Origin: Schistocerca nitens
Lineage: Eukaryota > Arthropoda > Insecta > Orthoptera > Acrididae
DNA: 64,000 bases
Assembly (NCBI RefSeq): GCF_023898315.1
Contig: NC_064616.1
Location: 704,473,389 to 704,537,388, forward strand
Direction of reading: 5' to 3'
Part shown: in pieces, positions 1 to 11,060 of the stretch
How positions within the stretch are numbered: the stretch's first letter is position 1
Layout of the letters: every line of letters starts with the position of its first letter
Translations under genes and position numbers: made by a program
The notes under the pieces: generated by a model
The model's input: only the letters and a program-made list of their open reading frames with translations
Told to the model about the DNA's origin: nothing
Databases searched by the model: none

Positions 1-390
1 TGATCGGTTCAGTTGGATCATAGGACCCAGTCCATTCCATATAAAGACAGCCCACACTGTTATGGAGGCACTACCAGCTTGCACAATATCTCGTTGACAA
101 CTTGAGTCCAAGGCTTCGTGGGGTCTGCGTTAGACTAGAACAGTACCATCAGTTCTTACCGACTGAAATCGGGACTCATCTGACCAGGCCACGGATTTCC
201 AGTCGTCTAGGATCCAGTCGATGTGGTTACGAGTCCGGGAGAGGTGCTGCAGGCGAAGTAGTACTGTTAGCAAAGGTACTCGCGTCAGTCGTCTACTGCC
301 ATAGCCCATTAACGCCAAATTTCGATGCAGTGGCCTAACGGATACGTTCGTCGTACGTCCCACATTGATTTCTGCGGTTATTACACGCAT
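1..390 (-). pseudogene. Tc1-like transposase fragment
   Basis: The minus strand reads a piece of a Tc1-type DDE transposase. Residues resembling LDDWKSVAWSDESRF (about 190-225) match the first catalytic aspartate block of the family. Both sides degenerate: no second or third catalytic motif is visible before the window edge, and the upstream helix-turn-helix is not clear beyond about 390. It is a relic, seen only as a short frame. The family call rests on the SDESRF block; the subfamily is unknown. Confidence 0.6.
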
Positions 391-640
391 TGTTGCTTGT
401 CTATTAGATAATCGTCACAAAACACATGTTGTCAGTACTGCCCAACTGCTTCTCCCCCTTCTTAACCTTGCCCGACCCTCGCTCTTTAATTTGGTGATCA
501 ACAGAACAGTCTGCCCATCAGATCTGTTCACGCCACTGGTAGAAACTATCAACATTGACGTGACAGATTGGGTCTGAAGAAGAAACAAGTAGGTTTTTAG
601 TGCTTTCAACACTGCAGCCCAGTCAGCAATCATGATCATC

Positions 641-1029
641 TAATATATAAGAAACTATCAGCCTCGACTGCGGTAACCCGGGTTCGATTCCCGGCGGGGT
701 CAGGGATTTTCTCTGCCTCGTGATGACTGGGTGTTGTGTGCTGTCCTTAGGTTAGTTAGGTTTAAGTAGTTCTAAGTTCTAGGGGACTGATGACCATAGA
801 TGTTAAGCCCCATAGTGCTCAGAGCCATTTGAACCATTTTTTTCGACTGCGGTAATGAAACCAACCTTTACCTAGGTTTCAGCCCAAGTAATTGAGCCTT
901 CTTCAGAAGATATACCTGATTCTATTCTGAGAGGTATATCTTCTGAAGAGGGCTCAATTACTTGGCATGAAACCTAGGTAGAGGTTGGTTTCATTACCGC
1001 AATCGAGGCTGATAGTTTCTTATATATTA
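641..1029. mobile_element. Fold-back MITE interrupted by a SINE
   Basis: Two long arms are inverted copies of each other. The left arm is 641-676 plus 856 to about 920, the right arm about 931-1029; both start or end with taatatataagaaactatc and converge on a short loop near 925. Removing the SINE and one copy of its 13-bp target duplication restores an almost perfect hairpin of about 210 bp. There is no coding capacity. I read it as a non-autonomous palindromic element; the superfamily is unknown. Confidence 0.75.
677..842 (+). mobile_element. SINE, head type 1, 5'-truncated
   Basis: Starts at the RNA polymerase III B-box-like ggttcgattcc (about 679-690), continues through the shared SINE body (ggttagttaggtttaag, then gcccatagtgctcagagcc type sequence) and ends in a T run. 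It is flanked by the 13-bp duplication tcgactgcggtaa (664-676 and 843-855), so it is a true retroposition event into the hairpin element. The tRNA-like A-box half is missing. Confidence 0.88.
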
Positions 1030-1549
1030 AGTAGGTTTTTACCTTTTTTAAAAATCGGTGCACGAGACTTACTTACATGCGGAAAGACCTCGTAGCGGAA
1101 ACATGCAACTAATTTCGTACCTCAAAAGCTTTATATTACTTTGAAAGTTACGGGAGCACGTGCTCAGCGAGAAGGTCAACATGTTAGTTCAAAAGTTTTT
1201 CAATTATGTAATCAATGAAACTGAGAGAGATAGCGAGGGGGAGACAACGCCAAGGGTGGCACGATTTTGCTTTGATAACAATGTTGGGGCCACTTTGAGT
1301 CGCTGGACAGAGATGGTATTTGCACACTCTGGCGGAGTATATAGGTTAGTACGTGCTGTGGAGGGTTGATTTTTGACCAAATACAGGAGCTGGCATTTGC
1401 CAAGTCCCCTACCAGTAGTGACTGAACCAATGTTGTCAATCTGTTGTCAGATGAAACGGCCGTTATTTATCAAGTTACAAGCCAGTGTTTACGTAAATTT
1501 TGCTACAAATTAAGGGGCGTTACTATGTTAAATCAATTCCCTGTGGCCA
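1030..1549. other. Unassigned interval
   Basis: About 0.5 kb with only short open frames on both strands. None resembles a known family to me. No tandem repeat or terminal inverted repeat is visible. Confidence 0.4.
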
Positions 1550-2790
1550 GTGAGCACTGGTGTGTTTTACTGCAAGTTCCATTGTATTGAAACACGAACA
1601 GCTGCTAGCATGAGTTTCTTAGAAGTAGATAACTTAGAGGTTGCGAAGCAACTCAAATCGCTTGATACGGGCAAGTCTTCAGGTCCAGATTGTATACCGA
1701 TTAGGTTCCTTTCAAATTACTCTGATACAATAGCTCCCTACTTAGCAATCATATACAACCGCTCGCTCACCGATAGATCTGTACCTACAGATTCGAAAAT
1801 TGCGCAGGTCGTACCAGTGTTTAAGAAGAGTAGTAGGAGTAATCCATCTAACAACAGACCTATATCATTGACGTCGGTTTGCAGTAGGGTTTTGGAGCAT
1901 ATACTGTATTCAAACATTATGAATCACCTCGAAGGGAATGATCTATTGATACGTAATCAGCATGGTTTCAGAAAACATCGTTCTTGTGCAACGCAGCTAG
2001 CTCTTTATTCGCACGAAGTAATGGCCGCTATCGACAGGGGATCTCAAGTTGATTCCGTATTTCTAGATTTCCGGAAAGCTTTTGACACCGTTCCTCACAA
2101 GCGACTTCTAATCAAGCTGCGGGCCTATGGGGTATCGTCTCAGTTGTGCGACTGGATTCGTGATTTCCTGTCAGGAAGGTCGCAGTTCGTAGTAATAGAC
2201 GGCAAATCATCGAGTAAAACTGAAGTGATATCAGGTGTTCCCCAGGGAAGCGTCCTGGGACCTTTGCTGTTCCTGATGTACGTATATAAATGACCTGGGT
2301 GACAATCTGAGCAGTTCTCTTAGGTTGTTCGCAGATGATACTGTAATTTACCGTCTAGTAAGGTCATCCGAAGACCAGTATCAGTTGCAAAGCGATTTAG
2401 AAAAAATTGCTGTATGGTGTGGCAGGTGGCTAAATAACGAAAAGTGTGAGGTGATCCACATGAGTTCCAAAAGAAATCCGTTGGAATTCGATTACTCGAT
2501 AAATAGTACAATTCTCAAGGCTGTCAATTCAACTAAGTACCTGGGTGTTAAAATTACGAACAACTTCAGTTGGAAAGACCACATAGATAATATTGTGGGG
2601 AAGGCGAGCCAAAGGTTGCGTTTCATTGTCAGGACACTTAGAAGATGCAACAAGTCCACTAAAGAGACAGCTTGCACTACACTCGTTCGTCCTCTGTTAG
2701 AATATTGCTGCGCGGTGTGGGATCCTTACCAGGTGGGATTGACGGAGGACATCGAAAGGGTGCAAAAAAGGGCAGCTCGTTTTGTACTGT
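1550..2790 (+). pseudogene. Jockey/CR1-like LINE reverse transcriptase fragment
   Basis: Encodes the reverse transcriptase core of a non-LTR retrotransposon: FLDFRKAFDTVPH (palm motif), SGVPQGSVLGPLLF and, after a frameshift near 2280, RLFADDTVIY with the catalytic FADD. The thumb region ends with LLEYCCAVWDPYQ and ERVQKRAARFV, typical of the jockey/CR1/L2 group. Endonuclease and 3' tail are missing and the frame stops abruptly near 2790. The RT motifs are intact, but frameshift and truncation make it dead. LINE pieces at 5.4, 7.4, 12.9, 19 and 41.5 kb look related, probably one family. Confidence 0.9.
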
Positions 2791-3280
2791 TCGGCACTAT
2801 AGTCAATTGCATTATTCAGTTGTCGTTAAATGTTTCCTGGAAGTACAAGAACTATGAAAAAAAGACGGAACGATAATGGACTTTTATGCAGAAGAGTTAC
2901 TGTAAAGCAACGCTTGACCGTTTACCAAAGGATCGACCGCACAGTGTTTGCTGAAGGGCACATTGACTCTGACTGGTACAGAGCTGTGTTGGCGTGCGCT
3001 GGCGCCGACAGACCATGCGGCATAGAGTTTACAAGAGGATCGATAGAGGCCAACGACAAGACTCGCTGGAAACGTGCCGCCAACGCGCTCTCAGCCGCCA
3101 GAGGGCCACCAGTTCGTTGCAGTTTAGCCAGTTAGTTCGAGCCTGTCACGCCAGTTACTTCGAGTCCGCACGCTGTGGAGATCTAGCGTGTCACCGAGAC
3201 GGAGCCGAAGACTTAGTGTCTAGCACAGAGACAGGCAGCAAACAGCAACCTTATAGTGAACATAGCGGAGTTCTACTTCA
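2791..3280. other. Unassigned repeat-like interval, possibly LTR-derived
   Basis: A GC-rich stretch follows the LINE breakpoint. Together with 3516-3640, where aataaagaacccaccaac resembles an LTR end with a polyadenylation signal, it could be a diverged LTR carrying the SINE at 3293. No coding domain is recognised. The LTR idea is a guess. Confidence 0.25.
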
Positions 3281-3292
3281 ACAGCGTTGAGG

Positions 3293-3503
3293 AAATATAG
3301 AAATTTGTGGTAAGGACTTATGGGACCAAACTGCTGAGGTCATCGGTCCTTAAGCTTACACACACTACTTAATCTAACTTAAAATAACTTATTCTAAGGA
3401 CGACACACACACCCATGCCCGAGGGAGGACTCGAATCTCCGACGGGAGGAGCCGCGCCGACCGTGACAAGACACCTGAGACCGAATGGCTACCCCGCGCG
3501 GCT
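3293..3503 (-). mobile_element. SINE, third head type (divergent)
   Basis: On the minus strand a tRNA-like head (ggcatgggtgtgtgtg follows the B-box region) is joined to a body related to, but clearly distinct from, the main SINE of this window: tggtcccataagaccttacc instead of the tagtgctcagagcc tail. It is flanked by an imperfect 12-bp duplication, acagcgttgagg (3281-3292) and acagcattgagg (3504-3515). Confidence 0.75.
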
Positions 3504-3733
3504 ACAGCATTGAGGCGACATGAACGATACAGATGAGAGCTTGTACCACGGATCATGGAAACTTAAATTAAGTAGCTCTTTGTTTATGAATAAAGAACCC
3601 ACCAACTTCCTCTCCTTGCTTCCCGTGGTACAGCTCTACATAGACAACGTAACGACATAAAAGCGGATGAAGAGAATACAATAAGAGTCATATTTTCTGA
3701 CAAGAAAATGTTTTCTGCCGTTACCAGTCCTCC

Positions 3734-3933
3734 AAATGGTTCAAATGGCTCTGAGCACTATGGGACTTAACTGCTGAGGACATCAGTCCCCTAGAACTTA
3801 GAACCACTTAAACCTAACTAACCTAAGGACATGACATACATCCATGCCCGAGGCAGGATTCGAACCTGCGACGGTAGCGGTCGCGCGGGTTCCAGACTGT
3901 AGTGCCTAGAACCGCTCGGCCACTCCGGCCGGC
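3734..3933 (-). mobile_element. SINE, head type 2, full length
   Basis: Minus-strand SINE with a complete tRNA-like head (gccggccggagtggccgagc type, B-box ggttcgaatcctg), body and A/T-rich end. A degenerate duplication, ttaccagtcctcca (3721-3734) versus ttacaaatgctcca (3934-3947), with 11 of 14 matching, may mark the insertion. Confidence 0.85.
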
Positions 3934-3947
3934 TTACAAATGCTCCA

Positions 3948-5370
3948 TTTGAGGTGAGATATCAGTAGATTGAATTATATAGCATCACCACTGCAATCAA
4001 TTTGTTTATCTCTAAATTTATGGCCCAGCTCCAATTCTTTGTTTCCCATCCCTCTTACGTTCCATATAACAATTTTCAACCTATCTGTGATAAATACTCG
4101 TTTACCCTTGACTTGTCTGGGCTGTGTCAAAGAAGTAATGATACTAGGAGTGCAATACTATTGAAACGACTGAACAAAATAAAACATTATGGAAACATCA
4201 CCTGCAAAGAATGAGTGCAGAGAAAATCCCACGTCCGTCCATGGTGTACCAGCCATGAGGAAGAAGGGACGAAGGAAGCCCCAGAATGAGGTGACAGTCA
4301 AAAGTGAAGACGCAACAAGCGCAAGTGCCTAAGTACAGAAGAAGAGAAAGATCTTAAATGGGAACGTATTAGATGAAGTTGGCTTAACGTTATTGTAGTA
4401 CAGGGCACTCTTATAAAATCTGTTTCCCTTGTTTTATACTTACATCTGTTTCGTCTTACATTTGTCATATAAATGAATTTAGGAGCGATTTACTTCACAA
4501 GCAAACAGTTGTGATACTATTAGATGTACCGGCCATGCGAGGAGTGCCTCACTCCGAAGCATCTGGTGGAAAGGGAGAGAAGTGGACGCTTTCATGTTGG
4601 CGTTTGCGGTTACATATCGGCACAGTGAGCATAGCACCTACGAAAAATTTGAAGGCATTTTCAACGGAGAGGCCTAGTTAATATTCAAGAATACATGATA
4701 AAGCCAAGCGCTGAGCTGCTTTATATTCAAGGAGACATCAATGTCCTGGAGGTAGAATAGCAAACAGCATAAAAGCTTATTGATAGTTTTCAAATATTTG
4801 CCCATTCTTTTCCTAAAGGCTACAACTTGTCGATGCAACTATCATACTCTATCATTTGGTATTCTCCTGATGTCCCCAATATTGTTGTTGCATTTGTTTC
4901 TGGTGTTGGGGTTTTGAAAGTAGTTTCCTCTGTCGCCCTCATAGCTTCTAGTCTCATACATTGCCGCTAAATACATTGATGAGCAGGGAAATATGCCTAA
5001 CGGTGTATCAAGTGAGTTTGCGTCGTCCTTTTTTTATTTTATCCATTTGCCTTCTTTTTTCCTTGCAGTGCACTCAGATATTTTATTGTTTTCATTTAGA
5101 TTGTTATGCTCTTTTTCCTCTGCATGTAAGTTACTGTTGCTTCCTGCCGTTCCTCTACTTGCTTCTTCAGGGTTCATAGAGATGTAAATGGCATACAGTA
5201 TATTATGCACTGGAGCTGTATTTTTTCTCTGATATGTTAAATTGTCGGAACATCCTGACCATAAATGCTTGTTTTGTCATTACTATACTGCTATTCACCT
5301 GTGTTAGGCACCTGTTATAACTATAGGACTACTTCCGAGATAACTGAACAGTTCGGCTTGATTAACTTTC
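3948..5370. other. Unassigned interval
   Basis: About 1.4 kb of AT-rich sequence with short, unrelated frames of at most about 70 codons. I see no known protein domain, terminal repeat or tandem array. Confidence 0.4.
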
Positions 5371-5589
5371 TACATTTACGTCTACAAGGATACTCCACAA
5401 TCCACCTTACGGCACGTGGCGGAGGGTACCCCGTAACACTACTAGTCGTTTTCTTTCCTGTTCCACCCGCAAACAGAACGTGGGAAAAACGACTGTCTGT
5501 ACGCCTCCGTACGAGCCCTAATTTCTGGTATCTTATTTTCGTGTTCCTTACGCGCAATGTATACTGGAGGCAACAGAATCGTTCTGATG
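5371..5589 (-). pseudogene. LINE 3' end, distal half (jockey/CR1-like)
   Basis: On the minus strand this is the last part of LINE ORF2: a frame with LLPPVYIARKEHENK and, further on, FFPRSVCGWNRKEND followed by a stop, then the 3' untranslated tail. It continues directly from the fragment at 7410-7800; the two were separated by the 1.8-kb hAT-type element between them. The shared duplication ttctgatg sits exactly at the break. Confidence 0.85.
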
Positions 5590-6157
5590 CAGTGTGCGAT
5601 TTTTGCTTTTACCAGTGGGGGGGATGTCTTAGGGTGTTAGTATAATTACATATGTTACTAGCTTGGACCGTGGAGTTACCCATGGTTAAACACTTAAACA
5701 GTTATTTATAAATAGATGTTAATGCCGAAACTCGCTATTCACGCGTATGCACTGTCAGAAAAGCCATCCCCCGTTACATCTTTAAAAGTGCATTATAGGT
5801 AAAGCTTATTTACAAAATCATCTACGTACAGGTATACGACGGGAATTCAAAAAGTAAAAGCACATTTGTGAAAAGCTGTACTTATTCTGATGATAGAAAA
5901 CTGAAACGTGCGTTATTTTTCTACGTAACCTCCCTGGACTTCAATGCAGTTTTCCCGACTTTTTACGAGTTTTTTTTATTTCATCAGAAAATACGTTTTT
6001 CGGTTGAATCTTTAACCAATTTTGCACCGCAACAGTGACGTCTTCATCACATTCAAATCTTCTTCCCTATAGTGCTTCCGTTAAGGGTCCAAACATGTGA
6101 AAATCGCTTGGAGCCAGCACCTCGAATCTCAACTCCTTTATTGCGTCAGCTGTCCGT

Positions 6158-6613
6158 TTGACAGAATGTGGGCGAGCGTTATCTTGTTGCAAGATGACAC
6201 CTCTTCACAGTTTTCCACGACGTTTGGATTTGATGGCAGGTTTTAGTTTCGTACGCAACACATCACATCCACCATACAATACAGACCTGGCTCTAAAGCC
6301 ACGTTTACGCTGGGGCGACGTCTTGCAACATTGTGGCATGCTACGGAAATGTGGTGTGCGTCATCTTGTAGCATGCTACAACAGGCAACATCTTGCGGCG
6401 TATGTTGCGTGCGGCAGGTTAATTTATACCAAAGCAACAGAATTTGTGCCACTCGTGTGTCGGTCTTGCAGTATAAAGGATGATAAAGTATCGCAGCGGC
6501 GGCCTACTTGGTACTTGCACATGCAGCTAACAACGGAAATGAAAACCAAAGGAAAAGAAAACGATGGTAGAAGAGAAGAGTATTTAAAGAAGGTCCACGA
6601 AATAGTATCCTAG
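6158..6613 (+). other. 151-codon open frame in the hAT element, copy 1
   Basis: An open frame of 151 codons is retained at the same place in both copies of the element (here and 25730-26185). Its first 30 codons are antisense to the mariner relic and the rest has no recognised domain. Differences between copies appear as both silent and replacement changes with no obvious bias, so coding is doubtful. Confidence 0.2.
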
Positions 6614-6814
6614 GAACTAGAAGCAGACGATGGTGCGTTATTTAGTAATGTGTGCTTTCGTCCCAGACGCGTTACTCCGCGCCATACCGTTGCCAAAAGG
6701 TGGCCTAACGGTAAATGTTCGCACAGGTACCGGGCTGGCCACCACCCTGTGTCAGGGCCCAGGGTGGGAATTTCAGCCCCCAGCTCACGCAACTCTGCGG
6801 TACGACTGCTGCGG

Positions 6815-7023
6815 GCCCGCATCTCGTGGTCGTGCGGTAGCGTTCTCGCTTCCCACGCCCGGGTTCCCGGGTTCGATTCCCGGCGGGGTCAGGGATTTTC
6901 TCTGCCTCGTGATGGCTGGGTGTTGTGTGCTGTCCTTAGGTTAGTTAGGTTTAAGTAGTTCTAAGTTCTAGGGGACTTATGACCACAGCAGTTGAGTCCC
7001 ATAGTGCTCAGAGCCATTTTTTT
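6815..7023 (+). mobile_element. SINE, head type 1, near full length
   Basis: Plus-strand SINE with the type 1 tRNA-like head (tcgtggtcgtgcggtagcg, then B-box ggttcgattcccggcggg), shared body and T-rich end. It is flanked by the 11-bp duplication gactgctgcgg (6804-6814, 7024-7034). The paralogous element at 26.36 kb lacks it and shows the empty site, confirming insertion after the two copies separated. Confidence 0.93.
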
Positions 7024-7409
7024 GACTGCTGCGGTATGACTGACACACTACTTTCCTCGCAAGCTCGCAAGTAAACGGATGACACACCTTAGACGAAAGC
7101 AACAATGACAACATGAGAATGATGATTTAGTTCTAAATGTTTTGAAATGCTTAACTACTACATAACACCTTTTCAAAATTAATAACCAAACACATTAATA
7201 GTATTAATAGTAAGACTGTATTAAAAACTTTCAGAGTTCGGCTCCACAAATTTAAATTATACGTAAAGTTTTACTCCAGTGCGTGGGAAATAAACATTCC
7301 AGGTTGGGATGCATGAACTAAAACCAGGGGAAGGGATGGTCTGATGCAGAGGGGGGGAAATCTCCCCCATCCCCCCCCCCCCCCCCCCCCCCCCGCAAAT
7401 CGCACACTG

Positions 7410-7800
7410 TTCTGATGTCAGCTGAAAATGCCGGTTCTCCAAATTTTCTCAGTAGCATTCCTCGAAATGAATGTCGTCTTCCCTCCAGGGATTCGCGTCT
7501 GAGTTCCCGAAGCATCTCTCTAGCAGTTACGCGTTGCTTGAAAGTACCGGTAACGACTCTAGCAGCCCGCCTCTGAGTTGCTCCGATGTCCTGGTACGGA
7601 TCCCAAACACTCGAGAAGTACTCAAGGATAGGTTGCACTAGTATCCTATTTGTGGTCTCCTTTAGAGGTGAATCTTACTTTCCTAGAACTCTCCCAATAA
7701 ACCGAAGTCGACTCTTCGCCATCCCTACCACGATCCTAACATGCTCATTCCATTTCATATCGCTTTGCAACATTACGCCCAGATATTTAAACCACGTGAC
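7410..7800 (-). pseudogene. LINE ORF2 C-terminal part (jockey/CR1-like)
   Basis: The minus strand reads the post-RT region: LEYFSSVWDPYQ and TQRRAARVVTGTFKQRVTA, then RRESLEGRRHSFRGML and FGEPAFSADIR, where the hAT element interrupts it. It is the proximal half of the fragment at 5371-5589. The catalytic RT core is missing, so this is a 5'-truncated LINE copy. Confidence 0.87.
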
Positions 7801-8799
7801 TGTCAAGCAGAACACTACTAATGCAGTATCCCAACATTACGGGTTTGTTTTTCCTACTCATTCGCATTAACTTTAACTTTAGTACCCAATGCTTTCACAT
7901 CTATGTCGATCTCTTTTTTTCCTGAATTAGCAACTACTACTACGTCGTATTCCTCAAACTATTTTCTGCGGTTGCCGTTTGTTACTCCATTGAGGGTTTT
8001 TTTTTTTTTTTTCACAGCACTGTTGCTGCGCAGAAGAAGAAACTGTCTATTTTTTTTATATATCTCACTTCGACACCACATCATTCGTATCTGATTCGGC
8101 CGACAGGACTTATTTGTGGCTCTCAGCAGGCTACGCCTCTCAACATATGATGGACGCAGTAAATCCCATTCCTAACCGGACTGTTTAATCTATATCTCTC
8201 AGCTATTACAAGACTCGAATTCTTAAATGCGATAGAAAATACTAATACAATACGCCAGTTACGTACAGGTTTCTTAAATACTGATAGATGAAATAACTAG
8301 ATAAAAATTTATTTACAGGACCACAGCCCCTCGGAGCAGAGCTGTTCAGTACTGGTATCAGAGCTAAGGCAAGATAAAGCTAATGACATTCATTCCACGA
8401 TCGCCGGACCTCAGCCCAATATAGAATACGTGAGTAAAGCTGTCGACGTCATTGCCATGTGGACCTACAAACCCCAGTGACATTCGGAGGAATACAGGAA
8501 ACGCGTTCTGGGGAATAAACCATCATGAACTTAGCGCAACCAGTGCCACGGCACTTTCGATAAGTCCTATGTAATGATGGTAGATGTGTTGTTATTAGAA
8601 GTATACACTTCTACAAAAGCCGTGCAGTCGATTGTCGATCACTCAAGCGTTGCTTTAAGCTCATCGGAATAAACGCTCGTTACCTTGCAATTTCCTTCTC
8701 ACAGTTCGCACTGTCACGAAGCTTAGAATCTCACCCAGCGTCTAAGGAGCTGTTAATATGTTGTTGGTCATCTCTCACACTAGACACAACGACTATATA
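7801..8799. other. Unassigned interval
   Basis: About 1 kb with a T run near 7998-8012 and no recognisable frame or terminal repeat. It could be further LINE or old repeat sequence. Confidence 0.35.
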
Positions 8800-8801
8800 T
8801 A

Positions 8802-10600
8802 CAGGGTGGTCCATTGATCGGCACGGTAGAGGGCGCTGCCATAGGTCAAACGGACATCAATTGCGTTTTTTTAAAAATAGGAACCTCCATTTTTATTACA
8901 TATTCGTGTAGTACCTAAAGAAATATGAATGTTTCGGTTGGACCACATTTTTCGCTTTGTGACAGATGGCGCTGTAATAGTCACAAGCATATGGCTCATA
9001 ATTTTAGACGAACAGTAGGTAACAGGTAGGTTTTTTAAATAAAAATACATAACGTAGGTACGTCTGAACATTTTGTTTCGGTTGTTCCAATGTGATACAT
9101 GTACCTTTGTGAAATTATCATTTCTGAGAACGCATGCTGTTACAGCGTAATTACCTGTAAATGCCACATTAATGCAATAAATGCTCAAAATGATGTCCGT
9201 CAACCTCAATGTATTTGGCAATACGTGTAACGACATTCCTCTCAACAGCGAGTAGTTCGCCTTCCGTAATGTTCGCACATGCATTGACAATGCGCTGACG
9301 CATGTTGTCAGGCGTTGTCGGTGGATCACGATAGCAAATATCCTTCTACTTTCCCCACAGAAAGAAATCCGGGGACGTCAGATCCAGTGAACGAGCGGGC
9401 CATGGTATGGTGCTTCGACGACCAATCCACCTGTCATGAAATATGCTATTCAATATCGCTTTAACCGCACGCGAGGTATGTGCCGGACATCCATCATGTT
9501 GGAAGTACATCGCCATTCTGTCATGCAGTGAAAAATCTTGTAGTAACATCGGTAGAACATTACGTAGGAAATCAGCATACATTGCACCATTTAGATTGTC
9601 ATCGATACAATGGGGGCCAATTATCCTTCCTCCCATAATGCCGCACCATACATTAACCCGCCAAGGTCGCTGATGTTCCACTTGTCGCAGCCATCGTGGA
9701 TTTTCCGTTGCCCAATAGTGCATATTATGCCGGTTTACGTTACCGCTGTTGGTGAATGACGCTTCGTCGCTAAATAGAACGCGTGCAAAAAATCTGTCAT
9801 CGTCCCGTAATTTCTCTTGTGCTCAGTGGCAGAAATGTACACGACGTTGAAAGTCGTCGCCATGCAATTCCTAGAATATAGAAATATGGTATGGGTGCAA
9901 TCGATGTTGATGTAGCATTCTCAACACCGACGTTTTTGAGATTCCCGCTTCTCGCGCAATTTTGTCTGCTACTGATGTGCGCATTAGCCGCGACAGCAGC
10001 TAAAACACCTACTTGGGCATCATCATTTGTTGCAGGTCGTGGTTGACGTTTCTCATGTGGCTGAACACTTCCTGTTTCCTTAAATAAAGTAACTGTCCGG
10101 CGAATGGTCCGGACACTTGGATGATGTCGTCCAGGATAACGAGCAGCATACATAGCACACGCCCGTAGGGCATTTTAATCACAATAGCCATACATCAACA
10201 CGATATCGACCTTTTCCGCAATTGGTAAACGGTTCATTTTAATACGGGTAATGTATCACGAAGCAAATACCGTCCGCACTGGCGGAATGTTACGTGATAC
10301 CACGTATTTATACGTTTGTGACTACTACAGCGCCATCTGTCACAAAGCGAAAAAAGTGGTCCAACTAAGACATTCATATTTCTTTACTTACTATACGAAT
10401 ATGTAATAAAAAATGGGGGTTCCTATTTTAAAAAAACGCAGTTGATATCCGTTTGACCTATGACAGCGCCATCTAGCGGACCAACCATAGCGCCATCTGG
10501 TTTCCCCCTTCAAGCTAGACGAGTTTCGTTCTTTGTAGCTTTTTCGTTTGATGCTTATTTCGTGAGATATTTGGCCTGGTCACTATCAATGGACCACCCT
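8802..10600 (-). mobile_element. DD41D (rosa-type) mariner-superfamily element
   Basis: Inverted ends gggtggtccattgat (about 8804) and atcaatggaccaccc (about 10586) bound a 1.8-kb element, with a TA on the left flank. Minus-strand pieces give an N-terminal helix-turn-helix region (10153-9797), LFSDEASF with the first aspartate (about 9765), QHDGCPAH with the second and SPDFFLWG with the third. The spacing between the last two aspartates is 41 residues, which fits the DD41D group. Frameshifts, premature stops and LDL in place of the usual PDL make it inactive. Confidence 0.85.
9346..9723 (-). pseudogene. DD41D transposase, catalytic C-terminal piece
   Basis: A 125-codon open stretch covering the central and C-terminal catalytic core: WCGIMGGRIIGPH, then the aspartate in YFQHDGCPAHTSRA and the final aspartate in SPDFFLWGK. 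The reading frame breaks at 9345, where the rest of the C-terminus follows in another frame. A diverged relative, with the same WCGIMG block, lies at 53772-54044. Confidence 0.85.
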
Positions 10601-10619
10601 AATCTAACCTAACATATAT

Positions 10620-11060
10620 ATATATAAGCAGACATATTAAAAGGCCCACACCATTAGGGATCTTCCACAATTTTTGGGTCCTGAAATCATGTTCTACTTT
10701 CCCTCCAGATGCGAATCCATCGAGAATCATTCTCCAGACCAAATCGGGACTCATCTGTCCCACCCTTCGACTGTCCAGGCGGCGTGATGATGACTCCACT
10801 CTAGACGTTTCCTTCTGTGATGATGCGTCAGAGGTAGACATACAGCAGGTCTCCGACAATAAAGGCCACTCTGCTGAAGCCTTCTGTACACCGTTTGCCT
10901 CGTTACAACACGTCTAGTGGATGCTGCGAGCTCACATGCCAGTTTCCGTGCACTACTAAGGCGGTACAGCCAAATAACGGTCATCTCTTCTGAAGTTACA
11001 TGTGGTCGGCCCTAGCCTGCTCTTCGGGATACAGTTTCGGTCTCTATAAACTGTCGGCAC
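10620..11060 (-). pseudogene. Tc1-like transposase fragment
   Basis: The minus strand shows a helix-turn-helix remnant (RQTVYRRLQQSGLYCRRP, about 10830-10920) and a run-up to the first catalytic block (RLEWSHHHAAWTVEGW), after which the frame is broken. Similar in layout to the fragment at 1-390. No terminal repeats found. Confidence 0.6.

Larger units (their letters stand above)
5590..7409. mobile_element. Non-autonomous hAT-type element, copy 1
   Basis: Flanked by a perfect 8-bp target duplication ttctgatg (5582-5589, 7410-7417). The ends are inverted: cagtgtgcgattt at the left and aaatcgcacactg at the right, followed inwards by G-rich/C-rich tracts (poly-C at about 7370-7394). The 8-bp duplication and CAGTG ends fit the hAT superfamily. 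The body holds a decayed mariner transposase C-terminus on the minus strand (about 5890-6190) and a short imperfect palindrome (about 6315-6420), but no hAT transposase. A SINE sits at 6815-7023. The second copy is at 25143-26722. Confidence 0.88.

Noticed and set aside
4961..5187. Hydrophobic short frames that could be membrane peptides
   Set aside because: Hydrophobicity comes from T-rich DNA; two overlapping frames are equally open and neither has support.
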